From Gambelia wislizenii (taxonomy: Eukaryota; Chordata; Lepidosauria; Squamata; Crotaphytidae), in NCBI GenBank assembly GCA_030847615.1, contig JAUMIR010000003.1:337843756-337907755 (forward strand): DNA of 64,000 bases. The letters are read 5' to 3'. Each line of letters begins with the position of its first letter. Position 1 is the first letter of the stretch. The notes under the pieces were generated by a model that saw only the letters and a list, made by a program, of their open reading frames with translations, was not told where the DNA came from and did not search any database. The position numbers were made by a program, and so were the translations under genes. This document shows, piece by piece, positions 43,028 to 53,600 of this stretch.

Positions 43028-43368
43028 TGGGAGAATCATCTGTAGATGACTATAGACTTTATGTGATGATGCAGTCCTGTCCCTGCCTCACCTGGTAGTA
43101 ATCCCCACTTAATTCTGTGGACATATTTCTGATTAGACATGTTTCAGATTACACTGTAAGTGATGGTACAGACAGCTTAAGCCTCTCTGGCAAGTCTTTA
43201 CTAATGACACTATTGTCGTAACACTAGCTTGTCCCCACTTTCATGCCATTTTTACCACTTCCTGGGTGGCTTCTCTGGTGCATGGTGAAGTACATTTCCC
43301 TTTAATAACATTTTTTCCCCACCATCAAGAGCTTGATTGCTCTTCCATCTGTTTATAACAGGGGTAGG

Positions 43369-43731
43369 CAAAAGACAGACTATGGGCCGCATGCTGCCTT
43401 TGGGACCCCTAGGTTTGGCCACAAAGCTCCCACACTAAAAAAACACAAAAACAAATTAAAAAAAATTGGGCTGATTTTTGTGTATTTTTTTGCCTGAAAA
43501 CCACCCAAAATGTGTCCAAACCACAGCAGCTTGCTTCCATTGACATTTCAAAGCCCCTCGAACCTCCCAAAACACCAAATACATTTCAAAAATTGCCCAA
43601 AAATTGCCCAAAATGGCAGCTGGAAGTGATGCTATGTCACTTTGGGTGTACCAAAACACACCGGTTCAGCCCACCAGGTGGACACAGGGTGGAACAAAGG
43701 CCCCCACCACATGCATGATTGTCCACTCCTG
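43369..43731. mobile_element. hAT-like MITE
   Basis: Ends CAGGGGTAGGCAAA and TTGTCCACTCCTG are near-inverted. The interior has AAATTGCCCAAA repeats. Flanking octamers match poorly (4 of 8). Confidence 0.6.
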
Positions 43732-43934
43732 ACTTAGAGGGTTGGTCTGAAATATTTAATTCACACAATATAGCGGTTTTCTAAAAGACTCACCACACTC
43801 TGCTTAGAAAGAAAGTGCTTTGCAGCTGAAAATGGAGGACAATTTTATTGCATTTCTTTTATTGTATTTGTTCCCTGCCATCTCACAAATTAGTAAGATT
43901 ATTGTATTTCCCCCCCGCCATCTCACAAACTAGA

Positions 43935-44127
43935 ATAGCAGCTGGTGGCTCCTATATTCAAGGGGACAGTGAATGTACTCCAGGTTTTAGGTAACTTTAA
44001 AGAAACAGTCCAAGGTCCCTATTGGAGGGAAGTGGACAGCAAATTGGATAGCTTCTTCAAGGTTTGGAATAAAACCTGAAGGGGATTCATTGCCTAAATA
44101 ACATGGGAGCCTCCAGTTGCCACTGCC
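43935..44127. mobile_element. palindromic MITE, 'CCAGGTTTTA' family, copy 2
   Basis: The outer blocks CAGCTGGTGGCTCC and GGGAGCCTCCAGTTGC and the inner blocks CTCCAGGTTTTAGGTAAC and TTGGAATAAAACCTGAAG are inverted. Confidence 0.75.
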
Positions 44128-44149
44128 TTACTGTCTGTGTACCTCTATA

Positions 44150-44395
44150 TCACCCAGTGGTGGCACTAAGGAGGTGTGGAGAGGCCAAACCTCACCAGGT
44201 AACACCATCGAGGAAGGGGTGACACCACCTTAGTGATGCCACAGATATCACCTCAACTATCACCTTTCCTTGCCTCCAGTAACAAACCTTTTTTACAAGT
44301 GAGGATGGTCTGCCACCTAGTGACTGAAGTTGGTGTTGCATGTTTCAAATACATTTAAATCAATTAATGCATTAAAAAAACCAGTAACAGAAATC
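44150..44395. repeat. dispersed repeat fragments shared with 26455 and 48690
   Basis: GTAACACCATCGAGGAAGG and GGGTGACACCACCTTAG match 26485-26520. CCACCTAGTGACTGAAGTTG to ATTAATGCATTAAAAAAA matches 48709-48778 almost exactly. Confidence 0.6.
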
Positions 44396-44399
44396 TCTT

Positions 44400-44640
44400 C
44401 TTCCTGGTTAGCCTAAAAAATTTCCAGTATAAGTTTTCATGGACTAGAGTCCACTTCATGGGATGTATCTGATGCTACTTAAGATTATACTGGATTTCTT
44501 TTATGTCTTTTTATGTTTAAACAGTGCTAACTCTTTTAATATTCCCCATGCATGATTTTTTTGACTATTTTTGTCTGACAAAGAAGTCAGTGGGCCTCAA
44601 AAGCTAGCATTATTAATTGTATGACTTTTGGTTGGCACAG
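44400..44640 (+). mobile_element. retroelement 3' end, unassigned
   Basis: The ending GACAAAGAAGTCAGTGGGCC, then CAAAAGCTAGCATTATTAAT and GACTTTTGGTTGGCACAG has the layout of LINE/Penelope 3' ends seen at 11005. Confidence 0.45.
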
Positions 44641-45887
44641 AAATATCACCACAATGTGCACTTTGGATTGCATCTTATGGTCAGCATGTTTTTTTATTTA
44701 AAAAATGCAGTGCCCCTGCATATTTTTAAAAAATTGAAACTACATTGAATCTACATTGAAATATATTTCCCTCTCTTCAAAGCTTTTCCTGTTCTTTGTA
44801 CCACGTGGAACAGTGTATTGTGATAGTGCCACAAGGGTTTCAGTATATATTGATATTTCAGTGCCGCTCGAAGAAACCACATGGTTCTGCAATACAAGCA
44901 CAAGGAAGTCCTTGGGATTGGTAGTGGCCTATATTTTTGTTTTGTTTTATTTATTGTCATCCATTTAAAATTAACATAAACACTAAAAGATTTAGGGCTC
45001 AACGGCATCCAAATGCCTCTGGCATTTTATGCAAGCTGGCACCTTCAATCTGAACCACTTCAAGAGTGATAACAGTTGCTTTGAAATTGACACGGTTCAT
45101 GCAGAAACTGGTCTTCAAAGAGATGAACTGGCATTAAAAACAACAACCACAACAATCCCCGCCTGTCTTTTGAATCCACAGCAGTAACCACTCCACGAGG
45201 AATGCACTCTGTGTTGTGAGATCATTTTGTACTTAATAAAATTAACATTAGCTACAGAAAATAGGATTTGAGGTGGCATTCCAGCCAAGGATTCTTTGCT
45301 GCTGCAGAAAAGGACACTCAGAGTGTACATGTGCACAAATCCCAAAACTCTGATCCTATTTTAAATCCATAGCATGATTTTATTAGCTTCCTAAACTGTG
45401 CTTGGCTCTGGCTACGTTGAAGAGATAAACAGATCAAGAGCAAATGTGAAAGAATAGGCTGCTCATTTCACATAATCTTTTCCTGAAGTGTCTGTATTTT
45501 ATGATTGCAGTGTGCTGATGCAGGGCATCTCATTGTGCTTATTTACTTACATCAGCTTCGAAAAGGGATAATTCATCAAGCAGGTAAAAAGGACAAGAGG
45601 GGGAAACACAGAACTGCATGAAATGCATATTCTTCAAGCAACCTGGGGAGTAAAACCAGATCTGAGCAATTTTTCATAAGAAATTATTCATCCATCATTA
45701 TTTCACAAAATTCAAACGTAGGCAGCGAGGATGCTGCACCCACAGAAATGGGAACTGAGAGAAAGAGACCTTTAACAACTTCATCATCAGGATTAAATTG
45801 CCATTTTTTTAATCCTCTTTATGGGTCCACTCCCTCTCTAGTGGATGGAATTCATTTCTGGGAGGAGAATAATGCCATCTGACTTAC
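44641..45887. other. mostly unique intronic sequence downstream of the exon
   Basis: Few repeats compared with the rest of the window. The 5' splice site of the exon lies at its right edge (GTAAGT, 45887-45882). No second exon is recognised. Confidence 0.5.
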
Positions 45888-46094
45888 GGTTGGTGGTTCT
45901 GCTTGGATCACTCTGGACGCTGTCATTCGATTGGTTGCTTGAGATTGAGGAGACACTTGAGCTCCTGACAAAACCAAAGGCTGCCAGTTTAGCGGCTGGC
46001 AACCGTGAATAACCAGGAGGACGGAGTCCAGATGGGAACGGTTTGGGAAGATTTGATTTTGTAGCATTTGTACTGGGCCCCTTTTTAAGATCAA
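45888..46094 (-). CDS. MTUS1: internal exon, MTUS1-like microtubule-associated protein
   Basis: A 207-bp open exon, read on the minus strand. The acceptor is a long T-rich tract ending TTTTTTTGCAG just before 46094; the donor is GTAAGT at 45887-45882. One codon base comes from the exon upstream and one is left over, so phase is 1-1 and skipping keeps the frame. It encodes about 69 residues, basic and Ser/Pro-rich: [20 protein letters not shown], then [20 protein letters not shown]. From memory this matches the disordered central region of MTUS1 (ATIP), a cytoplasmic microtubule- and centrosome-associated protein whose C-terminal coiled coil dimerises and contacts the AT2 angiotensin receptor. 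The paralogue MTUS2 is the alternative. No other exon was found, so the rest of the window would be intron. The exon call is firm, the gene name less so. Confidence 0.75.
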
Positions 46095-46317
46095 CTGCAA
46101 AAAAATAATAAAAAAGGTCATATGACAACTTGAAAAATGTAGGTATGTCACAGGAGGACAAAATATAAATTGCATTTAAGCACAGTCTTCTTGGGAAGGA
46201 GGAAGAAGCAATCATTAGACATTACGTATCTCGGTCTCTTTTTTACCATTTAAAAGTTAGTTTTTAACATTTGTAAACCAGCTTGGGTAAGCCAGGAAAA
46301 ATGAGGGCATAAAAATA
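46095..46317. other. intron upstream of the exon, minus sense
   Basis: Contains the polypyrimidine tract and acceptor at its left edge (46095-46112). Open reading into it on the minus strand is fortuitous. Confidence 0.6.
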
Positions 46318-46345
46318 TAATAGATAGATAGATAGATAGATAGAT
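46318..46345. repeat. (TAGA)n microsatellite
   Basis: Seven TAGA units sit next to the 3' end of the CR1. A further short TAGA tract lies at the other end of the CR1 (47894-47909). Confidence 0.95.
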
Positions 46346-46431
46346 ATAATCATAGAAACATAGAATTGTAGAGTTGGAAGAGACCACGAGGGCCATCCAG
46401 TCCAACCCCCCTGCCACGCAGGAAATCTTGA

Positions 46432-47082
46432 TTAAAGCATCCCCGACAGATGGCCATCCAGCCTCTGTTTAAAGACCTCCAAGGAAGGAGACCCCACCAC
46501 GCTCCAAGGGAGTGTGTTCCACTGCTGAACAGCTCTTACTGTCAAAAAGTTCCTCCTAATGTTGAGATGGAATCTCTGTTCCTGGAGCTTGCATCCATTG
46601 CTCCGTGTTCCAATCTCTGGAGCAGCAGAAAAAAAGCCTGCTCCATCCTCACTGTGACACCCCTTCAAATACTTAAACAGGGCTATCATATCGCCTCTTA
46701 ATCGTCTTTTTTCCAGGCTAAACATACCCAGCTCCCTAAGTCTCTCCTCATAAGGCATGGTTTCCAGACCTTTCACCATTTTAGTTGCCCTTCTCTGGAC
46801 ATGCTCCAATTTGTCAATATCTTTTTTGAATTGTGGTGCCCAAAACTGGACACAGTATTCTAGGTGAGGTCTGACCAAGGCAGAATAGAGCAGCACTATT
46901 ACTTCCCTTGATCTAGACACTATACTTCTATTGATGCAGCCCAAAATCGCATTGGCCTTTTTAGCTGCCGCATCACACTGTTGACTCATGTTCAACTTGT
47001 GGTCTACTAGGACTCCTAGATCCCTTTCACACGTAGTCTCGTTTAGCCAGGTCTCTCCCATCCTATATCTATAGCATTTCAT
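46432..47082 (-). pseudogene. CR1 ORF2 C-terminal region
   Basis: 216 open codons from GETWLNETTCERDLGVLVDH to KQRLDGHLSGML, the region downstream of the RT core. Nearly the same as the nested copy at 40111-40800. Confidence 0.92.
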
Positions 47083-47168
47083 TTTTCTGCCCTAAGTGCA
47101 GTACCTTACATTTCTCCGTATTGAATTTCATTTTGTTAGCTTTGGCCCAGCTCTCCAGTCTATCCAGA

Positions 47169-47744
47169 TCATTCTGAATTTTTTGTCCTGTCCTCTAGGG
47201 TATTAGCTGCTCCTCCTAATTTGGTGTCATCTGCAAAATTGATAAGTATGCCCCTAATTCCCTCATCCAAGTCATTGATAAAGATGTTGAATAGCACTGG
47301 GCCCAGGACAGAATCCTGTGGCACCCCACTGGTCCCATCTTTCCAAGAGGAAGAGGAGCCACTGCTGAGCACCCTTTGGGTTCGGCCGGTCAACCAATTA
47401 CAAATCCATGTAACAGTTAACTTGTCTAGCCCACATTTTACAAGCTTGTTTGCAAGAATGTCATGGGAAACCTTGTCAAAGGCCTTACTGAAATCAAGGT
47501 ACGCGATATCCACAGCGTTCCCTTCATCTACCAAGCTGATAATTTTATCAAAAGAGAGAGAGAGAGAGAGAGTCTGTTTAATGATCTTCTCTAGAATCTT
47601 CCCTGGTATTGATGTCAGGCTAACTGGAGGATAATTGCTGGGATCCTCTTTTTCCCCCTTTTTGAAGATGGGGACAACGTTTGCCCTCCTCCAGTCTGCT
47701 GGGACTTCTCCTGTTCTCCAGGAGTTCTCAAATATTATTGCCAA
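47169..47744 (-). pseudogene. CR1 reverse transcriptase core with internal deletion
   Basis: 191 codons including [12 protein letters not shown] (motif A) and FADDTKLGG (motif C, near 47235). Between IIKQTL and [13 protein letters not shown] the normal stretch is replaced by Leu-Ser repeats encoded by an (AG)n run at 47551-47572, so part of the fingers/palm is missing. Confidence 0.9.
47551..47572. repeat. (AG)n microsatellite inside CR1 RT
   Basis: An uninterrupted AG run of about 11 units replacing RT coding sequence. Confidence 0.93.
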
Positions 47745-47909
47745 TGGCTCTGAGATTACATTTGCCAGCTCTTTTAATACTCCTGGATGTAGTTCATCTG
47801 GTCCTGGAGATTTAAATTCATTTAGATTAAGAAGGTATTCCTGTACTCCCTCTTTGCTTATTCTGTGCTGGATTTCCCCTATACAGCTATCCCCTAGATA
47901 GATAGATAG

Positions 47910-48919
47910 TATTTTACTTTAATGCAGTGGATTAAAAAGCCCGTGAAATACACCAGTGGAAATACTTCAATACATCTCTTTAGCATGATAACATTCATAA
48001 AATCTTACTTTATAAGGGACTTTTGTTTTAATTTTGCACAATCACATAACACATTAACAAAATATAAAGTACTAGCAGCATACAAGTTTGAAGATGGGAC
48101 ATGTCTTCCATAAGGCCTTTGGTCTGATTTCATCAGGGCTTATCTTACGGTATTATTCAGAGCTTGGGAAATGCCCATGGTGGCTGAGGGATTCTGGGAG
48201 ATGTAGTCCAAGAAAATGTTCCAGGCTCTGCTTTAAAGTTATATCAGCTTTCTTTTTAAGAATAAATTACAGTATTTCTAATTCTCCTGGCTCCAAGGCT
48301 AATTGTGAATGTATAAAACAAAGAATTGATCCCAGCTAGTTATAATCCTCATCTTGGCATGGACTGGAATACTGCTTAATTTTAGATATGAATTAATGAA
48401 AATTTCATTTCAGTTCATTTTTTAAAATCAGAATTTTTCAGAACTCAAATGTGACAGAAAGTGAAACTGACAGATTTTCCTATCCCTACATTGAAATAAG
48501 AAAACCATCCAAGCAAATGCATGTGGCTCTCAGATCTGGACACGTGTCTTTCCCATCTGAGTGAAGAAGCCACAGCTGTTTGGTTCCCTAGGCATGCCTG
48601 TCCATGTCTATGGGTGATACTGCACCCCAGCAGGGATGAACCTTGTTACATAAATGATTCCTTCACCTTCAAACAGCTGCAAACCTTTACATGAGTTAGG
48701 AGAGTTTGCCACCTAGTGACTGAAGTTGGTGCTGCATGCTTCAAATACATTCATATTAATTAATGCATTAAAAAAATCCCCAAACACTCAGATGTATACA
48801 GCTAGCTGTGCATACCAAGTTTAGTGGTGTCCCTTTAGTGTGCATGCCAAGTTTCAGATGTCTAGGATTCCTGGTCTTGCAAATATGTCTCTGATATAGA
48901 GACTTGCTTATATTTAATA
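47910..48919. other. no gene; short dispersed repeat at 48690-48780
   Basis: 48709-48778 repeats 44318-44385. 48120-48240 has hAT-like palindromic phrases (GGATTCTGGGAGATGTAGTC). No coding signal. Confidence 0.5.
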
Positions 48920-49079
48920 GAGGTCTGTCTATTAAATAATGAGACTGTGTTTCTACCTTTCATACAAATCAGGGAGAACTGACTGTGAATGCCTGAGTGG
49001 TGATTTTGAATATGTCTGAACATGTCTGAAACTGCATGACAAACATCAACACTCAGCCATTCAGTTAACTGTCAGTCAT

Positions 49080-50180
49080 CATTTAAAGCAGCTGTGTTGT
49101 CTGTTGTATGCCAGAAAAATGCTAAATTTAAAAGTTGAGGAAGGTGTCAATTTGATTTTTTTAGTAAAATTGAAAAAAAAACACCAATGGAATCTTTTCA
49201 AATGCTTACTGAGGCCTACAGGGAAGACTGCATGTCTCATGTACATATGTTTGAGTGGCACAAAAAATTCATAGAAGGATGTAAAAATGTGGAAGACGAA
49301 CACCCTGGACAACCTTCCACTTCAAGAACCAAAGAAATTATGGGGGAAAATCATCCAGATTGTTTGAGAAGACTACCAACTCAGTGCCTGGATGATAGCT
49401 GAAGCCATGAGCATTGACAAAGACACTGTGTGGAAAATTTTGCAAGAGGATCTCAACATGAGAAAAGTTTGTGCCAAGATGGTCTCTAGGATTCTCACAC
49501 CCACAGCAAAAAGAATGCTTTAAGGAAATTTGCGCTGACATTCTGCAGCAACTTGAGGCAGACCCAAACTTTTTTCAAAAAATCATCACTTGTGATGAAA
49601 CTTGGATCTTCCAGTATGATCCTGAGACAAAACAACAGTCAATGCACTGGAAAACACCATCATCTCCAAGAATGAATAAAGCATGTCAAAGCAAGTCCAC
49701 ATTCAAAGCCATGCTCATTGTTTTTTGTGACATCAAGGGTGTGATTTTGGCAGAATGGGTTCCAGAAAGCAGAACAGTGAAGCAGCATTATTGTAAGGAA
49801 GTTTTGACAAAGCTGAGAGAAAGAGTCAGGAAAAAAGGCCAAAACTGTGAGAAAATGGTTTCATTCTTCATGAAGAGAATGTGCCTGCTCACGCAGCACT
49901 TTCTGTGAAGCAGTTTTTGGCTGATAAACACATTATTACACTTGAGCATCCTCCATATTTGCCAGATTTGGCACCATGTGACTTTTTTATTTTCCCTAAA
50001 GTGAAATCGGTGCTTAAAGGAACATGTTTTGAGTCAACTGATGCAGTAAAGAAGAAAACTGCAGATGTGTTACAACAGCTGACAGAAACTGATCTGCTCC
50101 ACACCTTCGACCAGTGGAAAACAAGACTGCATCAGTGTATGAGTGTGAACGGGGAGTATATTGAAGGGGACAAGTATTAG
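49080..50180 (+). pseudogene. mariner transposase, frameshifted
   Basis: Segments read FEWHKKFIEGCKNVEDEHPG (N-terminal DNA-binding half), IITCDETWIFQYDPETKQQS (first Asp), a frameshift near 49870, then LHEENVPAH and YLPDLAPCDFFIFPKVKS (third Asp of the DD34D triad). The second triad position is in HEEN, where the sister copy has HQDN, so the catalytic Asp is lost by substitution as well. At least three frame breaks; no active transposase. Confidence 0.9.
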
Positions 50181-50212
50181 AATTGTAATACATATAAATA
50201 AAGATGGGTTAT

Positions 50213-50444
50213 AGCAATAGCAATTGAAATAGCATTGATATTTATATACTGCTTATCAGTGCCAAAGTACTCTCTAAGCAGTTTACAATGTTTTTCAGCT
50301 AATTGCCCCCAACAAGCCGGGTACTCATTTTACCAACCTACAGAAGGATGAAAGGTTGAGTCAACCTTGGAGCCCTCTGGGATTGAACTCATAACGTTGT
50401 GGCTTGCAGTATTGGTATTTAACCACTGTGCCACCAGGGCTCCT
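50213..50444 (-). mobile_element. tRNA-derived SINE nested in mariner tail
   Basis: On the minus strand it starts AGGAGCCCTGGTGGCACAGT (A box), then GAGTTCAATCCCAGAGGGC (B box) and GTTGACTCAACCTTTCATCC. TTAT flanks it on both sides (50209-50212, 50445-50448), and the sister mariner reads straight through. It differs from the Sauria SINEs in head and tail. Confidence 0.85.
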
Positions 50445-50484
50445 TTATTGTCTCAATCTCATTATTTAAAAGACAGATCTCGTA

Positions 50485-51234
50485 TATGGGTCAAGTCCTA
50501 CATATGTGTAGTTCTTCACACACAGTTCTATATCCTACCTGGCATCTGTCAATCCCTGAGAGGGGCTGCTGCTGTTGTCACTTACCAGTGAGGAATGGAG
50601 GTAGGGGAGAGGTGATTCAGACAATGGTGAAGCAGCTGGTCTCAGCTTGGTCAGGGAAGGAATGAGCATGTACTCTCAAACCTGCACTTTCCTTCCCCCA
50701 GGAGTGCAAAGCAGCCACATCTTCATGTTCTGAAATAACTTCCCCCTCCATCCCCTTCCCTCTGGTAAGTAGGAGCAGCAGCAGTCCCTCCTGGGGTTTG
50801 ATGTTGCTGAATATGGGAATTTTCTGCATTGTGTGCTAGGGCAAGAGAATAGACCTCTGTGTTCCATTCAAAAAGGGACATACATGACTGTACACTGTAC
50901 ATATACACATGTAAGTAACTAATAGGAAGTCACCCATTGTATTTTATTATTACAATAATGGTAGATAGATGAAAGCTGTGTTGACTGTATGTTAACAAAC
51001 ATTAGGGAAGAGACTGAAAATAAAACATCCCAATATCTTAATGCAACATTGTAAAACAAATCTGTGATACAACCACTCTCATCACACTTCAAAAAGGGTA
51101 TTGTAGAGCTAAATACAATCTTAGTTCAAAAGCGGAAGGAATTTTTTCAAAGGATTGGCATCTTACCTCTATGGAAAGATTATAGTATTTGGTTTTGTTT
51201 TTTAAATTATTTGAGAGAAATTAAGCATCTCATG
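50485..51234. other. no recognisable feature
   Basis: No repeat terminus or coding motif seen. Confidence 0.45.
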
Positions 51235-51665
51235 TAAAGTAAAGTAAGGGGCACATGATGGAGATTTATGAAATTATGCATGGTGCAGGGAAAAGGGATA
51301 GAAATCACTACAACCAGATCATCTGCTGCAAATGAATAGAGGCAGATTCAGTTCAGACAAAAAGGAATACTTCACACAGCACATAGTTCAGCTAGGCAAT
51401 TTGCTTCCACAGAGTGTGCTGATTGAAAGGGACTAGACATTCATGGAAGATAAGGCTCATGAATATTTACTAGTCCTGAGGCCTATATGACTATATCAGA
51501 GTCCCCATGTCTCTGAATAACGCAATAGTGAGAGGGTGGTATTATGCTCAGGTCCTGTTACTAGGCTTTCCATAACATCTGGCTGACTGCTTTGGAAAAC
51601 AGGATGGTGAACTACATTGGCCTTGGGTCTGCACCAATAGAGCATAAGCTCTTATGTGCTTAACA
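51235..51665 (+). mobile_element. LINE 3' end, CR1-group (L3/CR1-like)
   Basis: ATGATGGAGATTTATGAAAT, GCTAGGCAATTTGCTTCCAC, ATGAATATTTACTAGTCCTG and the terminal GAAAACAGGATGGTGAACTA with ATTGGCCTTGGGTCTG follow the typical C-terminal/3' UTR order of a CR1-group LINE other than the ATTCTATG subfamily. Confidence 0.7.
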
Positions 51666-52954
51666 ATGGGACCTAAAGGGAAATAGAATAAAGGTGTCAC
51701 TTCATTTTTTTTAAGCACAGCAAGGAAGATTTGATAAGGTGACTACTAAGATAATGTGAAACTGACACTGTGCTTCTCAGAGCTATAAACTTAAGTGTGT
51801 AGGCATGGCCCCCTCATCCTGAAGTGGGCCCCCAGGGCAGGATCTTTGGCAGGCCTCCTATCTACTGCTAAGGTTACGGCAGTGAGATGCTCTACAGGGT
51901 TTAGGATAAAAATTAAAATAGGTCAGTTTAAATGATGACATCAAAGTAATATTTATATTTATTTTTTTAAAAAAACACTAAATGGATTGACATAATAAAA
52001 ACTTACAATAACATAACACCAGCCCCCCTCTTAATCCTGGGGTCCCAGGCTAGAACCCCGTCAAGCCCCTCTTGTGGGGGCCATGTGTGTAGGTGTGTGG
52101 ATTTGGAAAGCTAGTGTCTCTCCACCCTTACAGCTTCAACTGTGGAAGGAGAAAAGTACGGGCAGTCATATTGATCCTTTTCTTCTCACAGCCTTTGTGT
52201 CCAACCTCCTTCCTGTACTGTGGAATTGGCAATGATCAGGTAAGTCACTGTAGGCCATCCTGGTTGTTTCCTGTTTAGGCAGGATGGAGAATCCACCATA
52301 TTAATGATAACAGCACTAAGTAATGTCAGAAAACCTAGTGTAATACAGATAGGATTACGTGAAATGAGTGGCAATGACATTACAGCAGGGCTGTCAAAGC
52401 TGATATAAAAGGAAATTAATGGCAAGAGGTCTGTAAGAGTGAAATGCTCTCCAGCAGGGAACTACATTTTTCAGCGACAAATTAAGTGTAAAGTAGTAAA
52501 ATTTAATACAGTCTTCTTAACAAGAGTTATAGCTCATGCACTTTCCATCTGGTGTCTTTTTTTATTTAGAATTTCCTAATTACCTGTTCAATAGGGGTTT
52601 TATCTGTTTTGAAGACTTTCCAGAAAACAGTGGATGGGCTTTTAGCAGGTATGGTTTGTGTACAGCAAGGTGGGCCACATGTAGAACTGTAGATGTTCTT
52701 AGACTCCACCTTTTACCATCCCTCACCATTAGCTTTCTGCCTAGAGATGATGGGAGTACGAGTACAATGTGTGGAGGATTACAACTTGCCCACACGATAA
52801 GCAGGATAACCTGTTATTAATACAGGGCATTCTGGTAGAGTTCACTAGAAAGCATTTCCCCAGGGTGGCAAATTGCAATTCATACATAATAATATGTGCT
52901 ACATCAACTCCACATAGACTTCTGCAACTTCATCAAGTATCTGTTGGCCTCAAT
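51666..52954. other. no gene; possible hAT-like fragment 52655-52800
   Basis: GCAAGGTGGGCCACATGTAG and GGATTACAACTTGCCCACAC suggest old palindromic hAT ends at 52667 and 52777-52797. Otherwise unassigned. Confidence 0.45.
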
Positions 52955-53065
52955 ATCAATGGGGTAATAAATCTGTTCTGGAGTTTAGTTCAGACTTTAA
53001 AGAAGCTTTAAAGAAGCTGGAGTGGATTCAATGCCTCACAGACATCACAGCCACAAGCAGCCTCT
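52955..53065. mobile_element. palindromic MITE, 'CCAGGTTTTA' family, partial
   Basis: Contains TTCTGGAGTTTAGTTCAGAC, TTTAAAGAAGCT twice, and GAGTGGATTCAATGCCTCAC, which match the right half of 54348-54545. Confidence 0.6.
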
Positions 53066-53224
53066 GACCACACTCATCTATATGTCATGGTAGCACACAG
53101 ATGCTGCATATGACGGGGGTGATGCATTTTATTGATAGGTGGATTGGGTTGGATTGGACTGCACTGATTTTCCACCCTTCCTCATATGGTGCCTAAACTA
53201 TCTTTATTAGAGCACTTTAGTCAA

Positions 53225-53600
53225 GATCCTCTGTCGTCAATGTAACTATGATGATGGAGCTCCATCACTGTAGTTATGTCTGCTGATGCCACTCCCCCAA
53301 AACCTACCATTTCGGCTTGTGCCCCAGCAAAAGTGCTTCCAAGACACTGAAGATCAGGACACTGGGAAACAACATCTGCAGCACTCTCCCAGTCATGGGG
53401 CTCATCAAACACAGGCAACTGGAGAGACCCCCATGGGGTCCTGCCACAACCCCTTGTCTCAAGGTGATCCATGGCCAGAGGAATGTTGCAAATCTCATTT
53501 CCCAACATTCTGATTTCCAGCACCTCAGAAACACTGGTCAGGGTGATGTCAGACAGGAAATATAGGTATTGGGGGTCATGTTTGGTCATTAATGACCATA
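53225..53600. mobile_element. palindromic element of about 375 bp, unassigned
   Basis: The two halves meet near 53430. GATCAGGACACTGGGAAACA on the left corresponds to TTTCCCAACATTCTGATTTC on the right (inverted), and CCCCCATGGGG marks the centre. Long frames on both strands (122 codons on minus) follow from the symmetry and have no domain. Confidence 0.6.

Larger units (their letters stand above)
46349..47893 (-). mobile_element. CR1 LINE, 1.5-kb 5'-truncated copy, minus
   Basis: The longest CR1 here. The minus strand runs from a linker region into RT ([66 protein letters not shown]) and on to the C-terminal region, ending with the CR1 terminal ATTCTATG-type sequence at 46349. RT is split into two frames (47744-47169 and 47082-46432). 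The insertion lies about 255 bp upstream of the exon and in the same sense as the host gene. Confidence 0.95.
48920..50482 (+). mobile_element. mariner element, near full length, inactive
   Basis: Ends GAGGTCTGTCTATTAAATAA and TTATTTAAAAGACAGATCTCG are inverted and flanked by TA (48918-48919, 50483-50484). Without the nested SINE it is about 1.33 kb, normal for mariner. It is a sibling of the internally deleted copy at 14588-15773. Confidence 0.93.

Noticed and set aside
45838..46215. Full 125-codon minus frame as a complete small gene
   Set aside because: Only the part between AG (46096-46095) and GT (45887-45886) looks coding; the ends read into a T-rich intron and past a strong donor.
53221..53589. 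122-codon minus-strand frame considered as a host exon
   Set aside because: It lies in an inverted repeat that keeps both strands open, has no splice sites at plausible positions and shows no domain.
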